Shown: piece by piece, positions 20,951 to 29,600 of the stretch
Layout: each line of letters starts with the position of its first letter
How positions within the stretch are numbered: position 1 is the first letter of the stretch
Assembly: GCF_963259705.1 (NCBI RefSeq)
Contig: NC_081842.1
Coordinates: 62,322,787-62,386,786, forward strand
DNA length: 64,000 nt
Reading direction: 5' to 3'
From: Myotis daubentonii
Lineage: Eukaryota > Chordata > Mammalia > Chiroptera > Vespertilionidae
Position numbers and translations under genes: made by a program
The notes under the pieces: generated by a model
The model's database searches: none
What the model saw: only the letters and a program-made list of their open reading frames with translations
What the model was told of the DNA's origin: nothing

Positions 20951-20956
20951 TAAATG

Positions 20957-21734
20957 CAATGAAAAATTTCTGCAAATATTAATTATCACTAATTATCACT
21001 AGGAGAAAGCTTGGACCCATTAACAATTAGGAAAATTGAAAATTTATCACAGAAATATATTTTAACTTTCAATGCTTAAAATTTTAACTTTCAATGTTCA
21101 TATGTATGTCAGTTTTTTCAAAGATTTTGATAAGTCTTTAAAATGATATGTTTCTGATTTCATGTAATAACATACAGTAATAACATATAGATTCAGATAG
21201 CAAAAGCTGACAGTGACTGCAAAAAAAAAAAATCTAAACCTCATAGCTATATTTTTACCTTTAAATAAAGTCTCATTAAATAGAGGCAAAACCTAAATAA
21301 CCTATGAGTAAGTTGAAAACCTAAATAACCAAATATACCTTAACTGTAATCTATTAATACAATGTAAGATTTATATTTAGAATGTAAAGGTGAATTAATA
21401 TTAAGAGGTTAATTAATTAGATCAAGACCAAAGGAGGAAATAATTACATCAAGAAAAATTAAATAGACTTCTGAACATTTTCAGTAACCATTCCATCACA
21501 ACTCTTAGAAAACATTTTTTACCATATTAGACAGGATCCAATTTTATACTTGTGCAAAACAGTAGAGTAACTTAATTAAGAACAAGAGAAAGTTCCCTGC
21601 TTTCAAAGTTCTTTCCAATAAAATAAGATGAAAAATCAGGAATAAGGGGTAAAACTTTTGGTATAGGAATTCCAATTAGCAGTTTTTTGCATTATATCAT
21701 AGTTTATTCTGAAGAAAAATATCTACTTAAAATG
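20957..21734. other. No recognised feature
   Basis: Very AT-rich. Contains a short duplicated phrase 'attttaactttcaatg' at 21059-21074 and 21079-21094. Possibly the 5' part of the L1 that becomes recognisable at 21735. Confidence 0.35.
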
Positions 21735-22016
21735 CAGATAATTAATAAGAATTTTGCAAAGTGTCTGGGTACAAAATAATTCTATGAAAACCAATAACTC
21801 TTCTATAAACCAATAATAATTCATTAGAAGGTATAAGAACAAAATAATTCCATTCATAATATTAAATAAGAAAATTTCTAGCAATGAGCATAATAAAACA
21901 AATAAGGCATTATGAAAGAAATTATGTAACATATTTCTAGATAAGAGGTCTTTATTTTAAAGAAGTGGATCCTTCTCAATTTAATACATTTATTTAAAAC
22001 AGTATCTGTAAGAATA
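21735..22016 (+). mobile_element. Ancient L1 ORF2 region, part 1 (sense)
   Basis: Decayed but ordered phrases of L1 ORF2 downstream of the reverse transcriptase core: 'gtctgggtacaaaataattc', 'ctataaaccaataataattc', 'aaaataattccattcataat', 'tattatgaaagaaattatgt'-like and 'gtggatccttctcaattt'. No open frame survives. Confidence 0.65.
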
Positions 22017-22637
22017 CAGTTGATTCTCATTGTTTGTGGTAGTATGTACGAAATTGCTGTGAACACTGACATAGATAATTCTGAACCATTGTTCCTAGGG
22101 GAAATCTCCAGTTAAGTTCCTGAGAGCCTCTCATCACTAACCAAACTATATGTAACTGTTTTATGAGTGGTTCTGTTTAAGGACACCTTAGTAAACATAT
22201 ATTTTTGATTCATTAACATTGACCTCATGGCCAACAATACCATCACACATGCTTGAACCAAGCTTATCAAACATGTGTATTTCCTCTGTAAGGCACATGA
22301 TGGCTCTAATGATGTGGACAGCACTTAACTCTACACTTGGAGGCCTTTTAAAAACAATGGAATCACCTTTAAAAAGCTAAAAAATGTGAAAAACATGGCA
22401 TGAACTACAACACAGAGGGATACTTGTTCACAGTCTGAGAGCTGACATAAGAAGGTAGAGCCTTACCTCCTTCAACCTCAGCTGGGAATGTGTGTTGGGC
22501 AACTAATTTTTTTGCTGCTTTGCTCAAAGCTGCAAATAACCATGAAAGTGCCCTGATTGGTTTGGTGGTTACAAATACATTTTAATGAGTAGGTGAGTTT
22601 GCAAATATGGAATCTGTGAGCAATGAGTATTAACCCT
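22017..22637. mobile_element. Tc/mariner-type DNA transposon fossil, ~620 bp
   Basis: Starts CAGTTGATTCTCATTGTTTG next to TA and ends near 'gtgagcaatgagtattaacc', whose reverse complement GGTTAATACTCATTG pairs with the left end. The interior ('gaaccattgttcctaggggaa', 'aaggacaccttagtaaacat', 'catggccaacaataccatca') is a non-coding derivative known from many mammals. I assign Tigger-like with modest certainty; the host L1 resumes afterwards. Confidence 0.65.
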
Positions 22638-22760
22638 ACCTATTAATAATTTTTTTATAGCTGGTCTTGAAAAAAATAATTCTAAAATTTATCTGGAAAA
22701 AAACTGGTAGAAATATAGAATAATTGTAAAATGGAGAAAATATAGGAATCTAATTCTATA
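22638..22760 (+). mobile_element. Ancient L1 ORF2 region, part 2
   Basis: 'ggtcttgaaaaaaataattc' and 'taaaatttatctggaaaaaa' are L1 ORF2 phrases continuing part 1 after the DNA transposon. Confidence 0.6.
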
Positions 22761-22848
22761 TTTTCCCTAAAAACAATGGTTCAGAATTATCTAATTCAAT
22801 ATTTACAGCAAATTTATACATAAAATCACAAATAATAAGAATCAACTG
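22761..22848. mobile_element. Inverted terminal fragment of the same Tc/mariner-type family
   Basis: 'aaaaacaatggttcagaatt', 'atctaattcaatatttacag' and the terminus 'aataataagaatcaactg' are the reverse complement of the left 90 bp of the element at 22017. It ends in CAACTG, the mirrored CAGTTG. Confidence 0.75.
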
Positions 22849-23390
22849 ATGTTAAAATTGATTATTTAGCTAAAGAAATTTTAAATCCTTTGATTTAAAT
22901 GTCTACAGACATATCAATAGAATTTGTAATTCTGGAATAAACTCTAGTACTTCATATGTGACAAATAGCACATCATAAAATGATTAAGAAGCTTTGTGCG
23001 ATGCAGGAAGTGTTACTAATTTTTTTATGTAGAAAGACTAATTTGTTTTTTCTATTATTTACATCAAAATGTTTTTCAGATTAACTGAAAATATTAAATA
23101 TAACAAATCTAACAACAACAAAAATCATAGGTGACTATTTTACAGATTTTTAGGCAAAATTTTTTCTTAGCATAAAAGCTCTAAAGGAAAACACAAGAAA
23201 AGATCAGTAGATAAATTAAGATTTGTTTAAGACAGGCTATCCAGCCATTAAAAAATGTTTTCAAAGAGTATTTAGTGATGTAAGAGTATTCATAGCACTT
23301 TAAGTGAATAAAGCAGAATGCAAAATCACACATGCAATATCATTCTGATATCTCTGAAGACTTTCTTTAGTATTCTCTGATACAAGGTGT
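22849..23390 (+). mobile_element. Ancient L1 ORF2 end / 3'UTR, part 3
   Basis: 'ttttaggcaaaattttttct', 'aagatcagtagataaattaa', 'ccagccattaaaaaatgttt' and 'cactttaagtgaataaagca' follow L1 order towards its 3'UTR. Fully decayed. Confidence 0.55.
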
Positions 23391-23440
23391 TACTTCCTTC
23401 AATGCATTGCAAACTGAGTATTTGATTTCTTTATTGTCTA

Positions 23441-24066
23441 CTAGTGGCCCGGTGCACGAAATTCGTGCATGGGGGAGGGGGTGTTCCTCAGCCCAGAATG
23501 CACCCTCTCCAATCTGGGACCCCTCAAAGGATGTCCTACTGCCGGTTTTCAGGGATCGTGCCTAAACTGGCAGTCGGACATTCCTCTCACAATCTGGGAC
23601 TGCTGGTTCCTAACCGCTCACCTGCCTGCCTGCCTGCCTGATTGCCCCTAACCACTCTGCCTGCCAGCCTGCTTGCCCCCAAATGCCCTCCCCGCCAGCC
23701 TAATCACCCCCAACTGCACCCCCTGCTGGCCTGCTCGCCCCCACCTTCTGTCCCCACTGGCTTGCTCGCCTCCAAATGCCCCCCTTCTGGCCTGCTCACT
23801 CCAAACTGCCCCCCCCCATTGTCCTGATCACCTCCAACTGACCCCCACTGATGGCCTGCTTGCCCCCAAATGGTCCCCCTGCTGGTCTGCTTACTCCCAA
23901 TGGCCCCACCCCCACCAGGCTGATCACCCACAAAAACCCTCCCCTCTTGGCCTCTAACCACCTCTACCTCAGCCCCGCCACCATAGCTTTGTCCAGAAGA
24001 ACATCTGGAAGGTCTCCTGGAAAGTCTCCCAGTCTAATTAGCATATTACCCTTTTATTAGTATAGA
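23441..24066 (-). mobile_element. HeliBat-type Helitron 1 of nest (antisense), 31-bp minisatellite
   Basis: The 3' terminus in reverse is CTAGTGGCCCGGTGCACGAA with the hairpin CACGAAATTCGTG. The 5' terminus in reverse is 'gcatattacccttttattag' then TATAGA, so the element spans the full length. The interior holds about eleven 31-bp C-rich units (23635-23957). A SPIN-like MITE has landed on its very 5' end. Confidence 0.85.
23635..23957. repeat. 31-bp minisatellite in Helitron 1
   Basis: Units of type 'ctgctcgcccccaaatgccc' followed by 'ccctgctggc', about 11 copies with substitutions. The same unit, about six copies, occurs in the Helitron at 61097. Confidence 0.85.
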
Positions 24067-24067
24067 T

Positions 24068-24290
24068 CAGTGGTTCTCAACCTTCCTAATGCCGCGACCC
24101 TTTAATACAGTTCCTCATGTTGTGGTGACCCCCAATTTCATTGTTACAAATTGAACATAATTTAAGCATAGTGATTAATCACAAAAACAATATGTAATTA
24201 TATATGTGTTTTCTGATGGTCTTAGGCGACCCCTGTGAAAGGGTCGTTTGACCCCCAAAGGGGTCGCGACCCACAGGTTGAGAACCGCTG
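24068..24290. mobile_element. SPIN-like hAT MITE, 223 bp, perfect target duplication
   Basis: Ends CAGTGGTTCTCAACCTTCCT and GGTTGAGAACCGCTG. The 8-bp duplication gtatagat is perfect (24060-24067 and 24291-24298). The interior 'aaattgaacataatttaagc' and 'ttttctgatggtcttaggcg' recurs in the MITE at 27240. The duplicated bases are the last bases of Helitron 1. Confidence 0.95.
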
Positions 24291-24297
24291 GTATAGA

Positions 24298-24592
24298 TAG
24301 AGGTATGGTGCACAGGTGGGGGCCGGCTGGTTTGCCCTGAAGGGTGTCTTGGATCAGAGTGGGGGTCCCCTTGGAGCGTGGGGTGGCCTGGGCGAGGGGC
24401 CTGTGGTGGTTTGCAGGCCAGCCACGCCCCCATGGGGTGAGGGTCCCCGCAGGGGGGGCGTGGCCAGCCTGGGTGAGGGGCTGAGGACTGTTTTCAGGCT
24501 GGCCACGGCCCTGGGCAACCCAGGTTCCCAGACCCTCCTTGAGCAGAGGCCACAGTGGCTGGAAGCAGGTATCTGGGATTTATTTATCTTCT
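24298..24592 (-). mobile_element. Helitron 2 of nest (antisense), 5' end missing
   Basis: The 3' terminus in reverse is TAGAGGTATGGTGCACAGG, then a 'ggccggctggtttgccctga' block shared with Helitron 4 (25605). It breaks off after 'ggaagcaggtatctgggatt' where Helitron 3 begins. No 5' TC end is seen. Confidence 0.7.
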
Positions 24593-25604
24593 ACAAGAGG
24601 CCCGGTGCACAAAAATTTGTGCACTCGGAGGGGGGGGGGGATCCCTCAGCCCAGCCTGTGCCCTCTCACAGTCTGGGACCCCTCGGGAGATAACGACCTG
24701 CTGGCTTAGGCCTGCTCCCTGGTGGCAGAGGGCAGGCAAAATCCCTAGGTGCAGCCCCTGGTTGGGCTCAGAACAGGGTTGATTGGGGAGTTGGGGTGCC
24801 GCACCCTGTCATGCACAGAGCAGGGCGGATTGGGAGGTTGCGATGCCACCCTCAGTCACGCTCAGGGTAGGGCTGATTGGGGTGTTGGGGCAGCACCCCC
24901 TGTCACACTCAAGGCAGGGTCGATGGGGAGGTTGCAGCGCCACCCCCTGTCACGCACAGAGCATGGACAATCAGGGGGTTGGGGCGCTGCCCCCTGTCAC
25001 TCACAGAGCAGGGCCCATCAGGGGAGTTGGGGCACCGCTCTCTGTCACCCACAGAGTAGGGCAGATCAGCGGGTTGGGGCGCTGCACCCTGTCATACTCA
25101 GGGCAGGGCCAATGGGGAGGTTATGGCTCTACCCCGTCACACACAGAGCAGAGCCCATGGGGGGCGATTGGGGCGCCACCCTCTATCACCCACATAGCAG
25201 GGCCGATCAGGGGGTTGGAGCGCCGCCACTATCACACTCAGGGCAGGGCCAATGAGGAGGTTATGGCTCTACCCAGTCACACACAGAGCAGGGCCAGTGG
25301 GGGTGAGGGGGTTGGGGCGCCGCACGCTGTCACACACAGAGCCACAGGGCGATCAGGGGGTTGAGGAGCTCCCCCGTATCAGGCACAGAGCAGGGCTGAT
25401 CAGGAGGTTAGGGTGCCTTCCCCTGTCACAAGTAGAGCAGGGCAGATAGGGAGGTTGTGGCCCCGCCCTCTATCACACACAGAGCCGCAGGGTGATCAGG
25501 GGGTTTGGGCTCTGCCCCCTGTCAAGCTGATCCTGGTGCTGGGAGGTCTTGTGGCTCCTCTGATCCCAGTGTTGGGAGGCATATTACCCTTTTACTATAT
25601 AGGA
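24593..25604 (-). mobile_element. Helitron 3 of nest (antisense), ~1 kb, mostly minisatellite
   Basis: The 3' terminus in reverse is 'caagaggcccggtgcac' with hairpin 'gcacaaaaatttgtgc'. A 'ccctcagcccagcctg' cassette is shared with Helitrons at 23441 and 61097. The 5' terminus in reverse is 'ggcatattacccttttacta' then TATAGGA. Between them a 47-bp minisatellite makes up three quarters of its length. Confidence 0.85.
24769..25524. repeat. 47-bp minisatellite, about 16 units
   Basis: Units read roughly 'cagagcagggccgatcaggg' 'ggttggggcgccgcaccc' 'tgtcacaca', repeated about 16 times with point changes and short indels. Two alternating unit types are visible ('ggttggggcgcc' and 'ggttatggctctacc'). 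Plus-strand open frames of 168 and 193 codons here are translations of the array, not genes. Confidence 0.9.
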
Positions 25605-26156
25605 TAGAGGCCTGGTGCACGGGTGGTAGCCGGCTGGTTTGCCCTGAAGGGTGTTCTGGATCAGGGTGGGTGTCCCCACTGGGGGGCCTGGCCAGTCTGG
25701 ATGAGGGGCTGAGGCCTGTTTTCAGGCTGGCGGGTGACTGAAGCTCCCAACCGCTCCTTTTTTTCTTCTTTTTTTATTCTGGGTCAGCTTTAGCTCTGAG
25801 GCTTGGCTCCAGGGCTGATGAAAGCAGATATCTGGTTTGTTTGGGTTCTATAATCGAAACACTGTTTCAACTCCAGCTCTGAGATCCCAGCTGGCTGAAA
25901 GCAGGTTTCTGGGGTTTTGTTTAGCTTCTATATTTGTAACAATGTTTCAAACTGCAAGCTCAGAGGCCGGCAGCGGCAGGCGGGGAACGTTGGAGTCCTT
26001 CATCACTGAAGCAAGCAAGCCTCATGTTCACTTCAAGCTGCCTGGCTGCCGGCCGCCATCTTGGCTGACAGCTAATTTGCATATCGCCCTGATTAGCCAA
26101 TGGGAAGTATAGCGGATGTACTGCTAATTACCATGTTTCTCTTTTATTAGATAAGA
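25605..26156 (-). mobile_element. Helitron 4 of nest (antisense)
   Basis: The 3' terminus in reverse TAGAGGCCTGGTGCACGG directly follows Helitron 3's 5' end. The 5' end in reverse is 'gtttctcttttattagataa' GA. The interior has a duplicated 70-bp segment (25814-25883 and 25893-25965). Near the 5' end it carries an octamer-like ATTTGCAT (26072-26079) and a CCAAT motif (26097-26101). Confidence 0.75.
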
Positions 26157-26398
26157 TAGTTGAAACTTTGTAGCCTTAAGTGGAGCCCACAGCTGGCCAG
26201 GGCAGGTGGGAAGCTTGGCTTCCACCGTCATCAGGGGCAACCCAAGCCTCCTGTTTGGTCCAGCTCTATGGCTTCAGCCATCTTGTTTGGGTTTATTTGT
26301 ATACTCACTCCTGATTGGCTGGTGGGTGTGGCTTGTGAGTATAGTGGAGGTACAGTCAATTTGCATGTTTCTATTTTATTAGATAAGATTTCTGCTGT
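26157..26398 (-). mobile_element. Helitron 5' terminal fragment (antisense)
   Basis: Ends with the same 5' terminus in reverse as Helitron 4 ('catgtttctattttattaga' TAAGA), preceded by a CCAAT-type motif (rc of 'gattggctgg') and ATTTGCAT. No 3' hairpin terminus is seen at its left side, so it is truncated or is the remnant into which Helitron 4 landed. Confidence 0.6.
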
Positions 26399-26514
26399 TA
26401 AAAGATAAATTGAGGCATATTAAAAACTTTAAAAGTCTATTCAAGCAATAATTGATTCAAATTGGGGAGCATCTAATGTAGCAGATAGAAAGTGATACCA
26501 TTGTCATTTGCTAG

Positions 26515-26947
26515 TCCTATATAATAAAAGCCTAATATGCTAAGTGTCTGGTCATCCAGTTGGCCAATCAACCAATCAAAGTGTAATATGCTAATGATAT
26601 GCTAAGGTCGCTCAATCACTCACTATGATGTACACTGACCACCAAGGGGCAGACATCTGACCTGTAGGTAAGCTTGCTGCTGGGTTCCGGCCTATTGGGA
26701 CTTAGCGAGAGGGGCTGGACACATCCTGGAGCCCTCCCATGCTCCCTCCACAGCTGGCCAACATCCCACGTTCCTCTCTGGCCCCTATCATGCACCAGTG
26801 GGATCCCTTGGCCTGGCCTGCACCCTTTCCCAATCCGGGACCCCTCGAGAGATGTCGGAGAGCCGGTTTTGGCCCGACCCCACAGGCCAGGCTGAGGGAC
26901 TCCACTGGTGCACAAATTCGTGCACAAATTCGTGCACCGGCCTCTAG
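26515..26947 (+). mobile_element. HeliBat-type Helitron, 433 bp (sense)
   Basis: Starts TCCTATATAATAAAAGCC and ends GCACCGGCCTCTAG before T. The subterminal hairpin GCACAAATTCGTGC is duplicated (26909-26938). The 5' part has repeated CCAAT motifs ('ggccaatcaaccaatcaaag'). A cassette shared with other Helitrons here (26819-26885) lies in inverted orientation relative to the 3' end. Confidence 0.9.
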
Positions 26948-27239
26948 TTATTAATAATAGGAAAGGAGCAAAGGGAAGGCCAGGCATTATAAACATGACA
27001 CTTGGGCAGCTTCACCAGGTAGCTGCAATTCCACACCCCTCAGGGAACCACTGGCCCATTCCCTGCAGAATTACTGGGGGAAGAGACCCAACCAAGGAGA
27101 GATAGATGCATGCACACTAAAGTTGGGATGACTAGGGAAGGTACTTGCCTGCAGTCAAGCCTGGGGAACCGTGAGTTGGCCTGAATGGGTGGAGCCAATG
27201 CAAACCCTTGAAAATAAGAAAAGACATAATCCCCTAAAC
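26948..27239. other. No recognised feature
   Basis: About 290 bases between a Helitron and a MITE; unique-looking. Nothing called. Confidence 0.4.
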
Positions 27240-27462
27240 CAGTGGTTTTCAACCTTCCTAATGCCGCAATCCTTTAATATAGTTCCTCATGTTGTGGTGA
27301 CCCCCAATTTCATTGTTACAAATTGAACATAATTAAAGCATAGAGATTAATCACAAAAACAATATGTAATTATATATGTGTTTTCCGATGGTCTTAGGCG
27401 ACCCCTGTGAAAGGGTTGTTCGACCCCCAAAGGGGTCGCAGCCCACAGGTTGAGAACCACTG
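27240..27462. mobile_element. SPIN-like hAT MITE, 223 bp, perfect target duplication
   Basis: Ends CAGTGGTTTTCAACCTTCCT and GGTTGAGAACCACTG. The 8-bp duplication ccctaaac is perfect (27232-27239 and 27463-27470). Its body is a close copy of the element at 24068-24290, same length, so both derive from one recently amplified family. Confidence 0.95.
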
Positions 27463-27470
27463 CCCTAAAC

Positions 27471-28139
27471 AAAGGAGTTCATTCTCCTGGCTGTTGTTAC
27501 ATTTGTTGCTCTTAAGCTCTTGGCTCTCTTGCATTGGCTGGTATGGCCCAGGGCCATGACTACCCCACAGGCAATGGACTAACCACTACAGTGGGAAACA
27601 CAGGTTAAGGTAGCCTGATGTTGGATTGGACTGTGCCCTGACATAGAAAGGAAACTCTGGACACTGGCTCTGATTTTAGCTCCTCTGAAGCTCCAGCTAC
27701 TCCTTTATGACTAGACTAAAGGAAATGGGACTTTGGAAACCGAGGAGTATAATCCCATGGAAATAAAGCTTTCTACGATAACTCATCCTCCCAAGCAAAT
27801 CTCAGAAATTTCTTTTCCTTGGGATATCACAAGAAATCTATGCCCCATGAGTAACAGCTGGGGACGAGGAACTCTCCTATCTGGTATCAAAGGAGCTCTG
27901 AGGAGCTGAACAAGGCTTTTATAGGCAGAAGTGAGCAGAACTAGGAAGTTATACTAGGCAAAAACATGGTTATAGCACAGTTACTTTTCTTTAGGTGATA
28001 GTAGGGATCTGTCAAGCAGATGACCTAAGTAATGCTGATCAGGGGGTCACTGATTGACTAGTTTAAGATCCCATTTCTCAGAGATGTAGGGCTTAGAATA
28101 AGCAGCTCCATTATGGACCTTTTGTCTTATTCTTAACAC
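27471..28139. other. No recognised feature
   Basis: About 0.67 kb of mixed composition with no recognised repeat or open frame of note. Confidence 0.4.
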
Positions 28140-28275
28140 CGCCAATAGGTTGTAAACCTCTGGAGGGTATTCTCCACACCTATTTTGTTTGCTAGATCCC
28201 TTCATTTCAAATTGAGCAAAACAGTGCTATTGCATAGTAGATGTTCATTGAAGAACTGTTTAGTGAATGAAGAAA
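28140..28275 (+). repeat. L2 LINE 3' end fragment (sense)
   Basis: 'taggttgtaaacctctggag', 'ttttgtttgctagatccctt' and 'gcatagtagatgttcattga' follow the L2 3' end. Confidence 0.6.
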
Positions 28276-28489
28276 TGAATGATTTTGTTGAAATATGAGG
28301 TAGAATCATAAAAAAGATCGAAATAACTGAAGTGCTTTTTTATACTTAATGTGAAATTTTCAAATTTTCTCCAGCAAGTTTGAATTACATCTACAAGGAG
28401 GTAAAGATCATTAAGCACACATACACAATTATCTTTCTTTAGCATGTATTTTCCCCAACCCCAGTTGGTTTTAAATGTTTTGTATTTCC
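28276..28489. other. No recognised feature
   Basis: AT-rich sequence, nothing recognised. Confidence 0.4.
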
Positions 28490-28835
28490 CAGTGTATTTT
28501 ATGTCTCTTTGTTTTCCTTTTTATTTTAGGCTTACACTGTCATTTTGAGGAGAGGAAAGTTAGACCAACCATTACATACTATTTATTTTAGTTACTGAAC
28601 CCGCTCCTCTGCGGTTAAATAAGAGGCAATTCTGATTGACTGTATTTGTTTTCACTGAACAAAGTTAAACAGCTGTTAGAAGCAGCGACCCCCCAATGCC
28701 ATCTACAGTCTCATCTTTCTTACTGTATTTCATCAAGCTCAACACCTGCAAACCACCAATCCTCAAAGCACAGATCATCATCAGGCTCTGCAGGCTCATT
28801 TATTGTCACTTCCTCTTTTTAAAGGAACCAGTCAC
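28490..28835. other. Candidate conserved non-coding block
   Basis: Repeat-free stretch with several classical binding-site-like words: 'ctgattgactg' (PBX/MEIS-like), 'aacagctgtt' (E-box palindrome), 'ttattttag' runs. No open frame with domain. This is inference from composition and lack of repeats only; conservation was not tested. Confidence 0.25.
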
Positions 28836-29320
28836 GCCAGAAAAAAATATCTACATGTGCTCCTGCAACCCCATTTGAAAAAGTAAAAGGTGGAAATTAG
28901 CATTAGTGAAATTCCATTGTAAGTGATGAATGGAGTCATGGTTTGGAAAGGTTTGTATGTGGGGGAGCCACTCTTCCATTCACTATGGGAAACATTCATA
29001 ACAAGGCCATTTAGCCAATACATATTTCCCTCTTTAGTACATAAGGGTAACTTGAATAAAAGGTTTGAATTACAAAGCAGCCTAATTCCCACACCTCCTC
29101 TGAGCAATGACTGCTATTTGTGCCAAGAAAATAAAGAAGCTGAGAAAATGAGGGAGGGGGATAGGAGGGAGAGGGAGAGCACAGGTAAGAGTTATCCTTC
29201 TTGCATGAAATGGGAAAACTCACTAGAAATTAGGATTTTTTTAGTATTGAAAAGTTAGTATTTTATGTCATTGGTAAGATCATTATTCACAGGAAAAACA
29301 TACATTTCCAAGGTTTTTAT
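28836..29320. other. No recognised feature
   Basis: Open frames at 28923-29258 (plus) and 28832-29107 (minus) overlap one another and show no domain. A purine run lies near 29145-29185. Confidence 0.35.
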
Positions 29321-29600
29321 AGGACTTTTTGTCTCTTTCTAAATGCAGAGGAAAAACTCCAATTACTGCCATACCTGTAACCCCTTCTTCCCTGTGGCCT
29401 CCTCCCAGTCACTTTGGCCACGTGATGTTGCTAATGTGCAGTAATGGTGCAGCTGGAAAGGCATTTATGTTCCATTTTCCCCCAATATTATTAAAACTGC
29501 TCCATCACCGCCTGTAATGGGGGTGTCCGTATTTTCTCTCGCCCGTATCCTTGACATGACATAATGCCTGCCCTCACCAGTATGCTATAACATAGAGGTA
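29321..29600. other. Candidate conserved non-coding block with E-box
   Basis: Unique-looking sequence with 'ggccacgtgatgttgc' (CACGTG E-box) and 'atttatgttcc'. No repeat family recognised. Weak inference. Confidence 0.2.

Noticed and set aside
24783..25364. 193-codon plus-strand open frame with repeated HTQSRA/GVGAP-like motifs
   Set aside because: It is the translation of the 47-bp minisatellite; overlapping frames are equally open and there is no start context, splice site or domain.
24769..25524. Regularly spaced repeats resembling a CRISPR array
   Set aside because: Whole 47-bp units repeat with no unique spacers, inside a Helitron in a mammalian genome.
23641..25600. CpG island / gene promoter in the GC-rich region
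   Set aside because: The GC content comes from Helitron minisatellites; CpG is not enriched in a clean block and no gene start follows.
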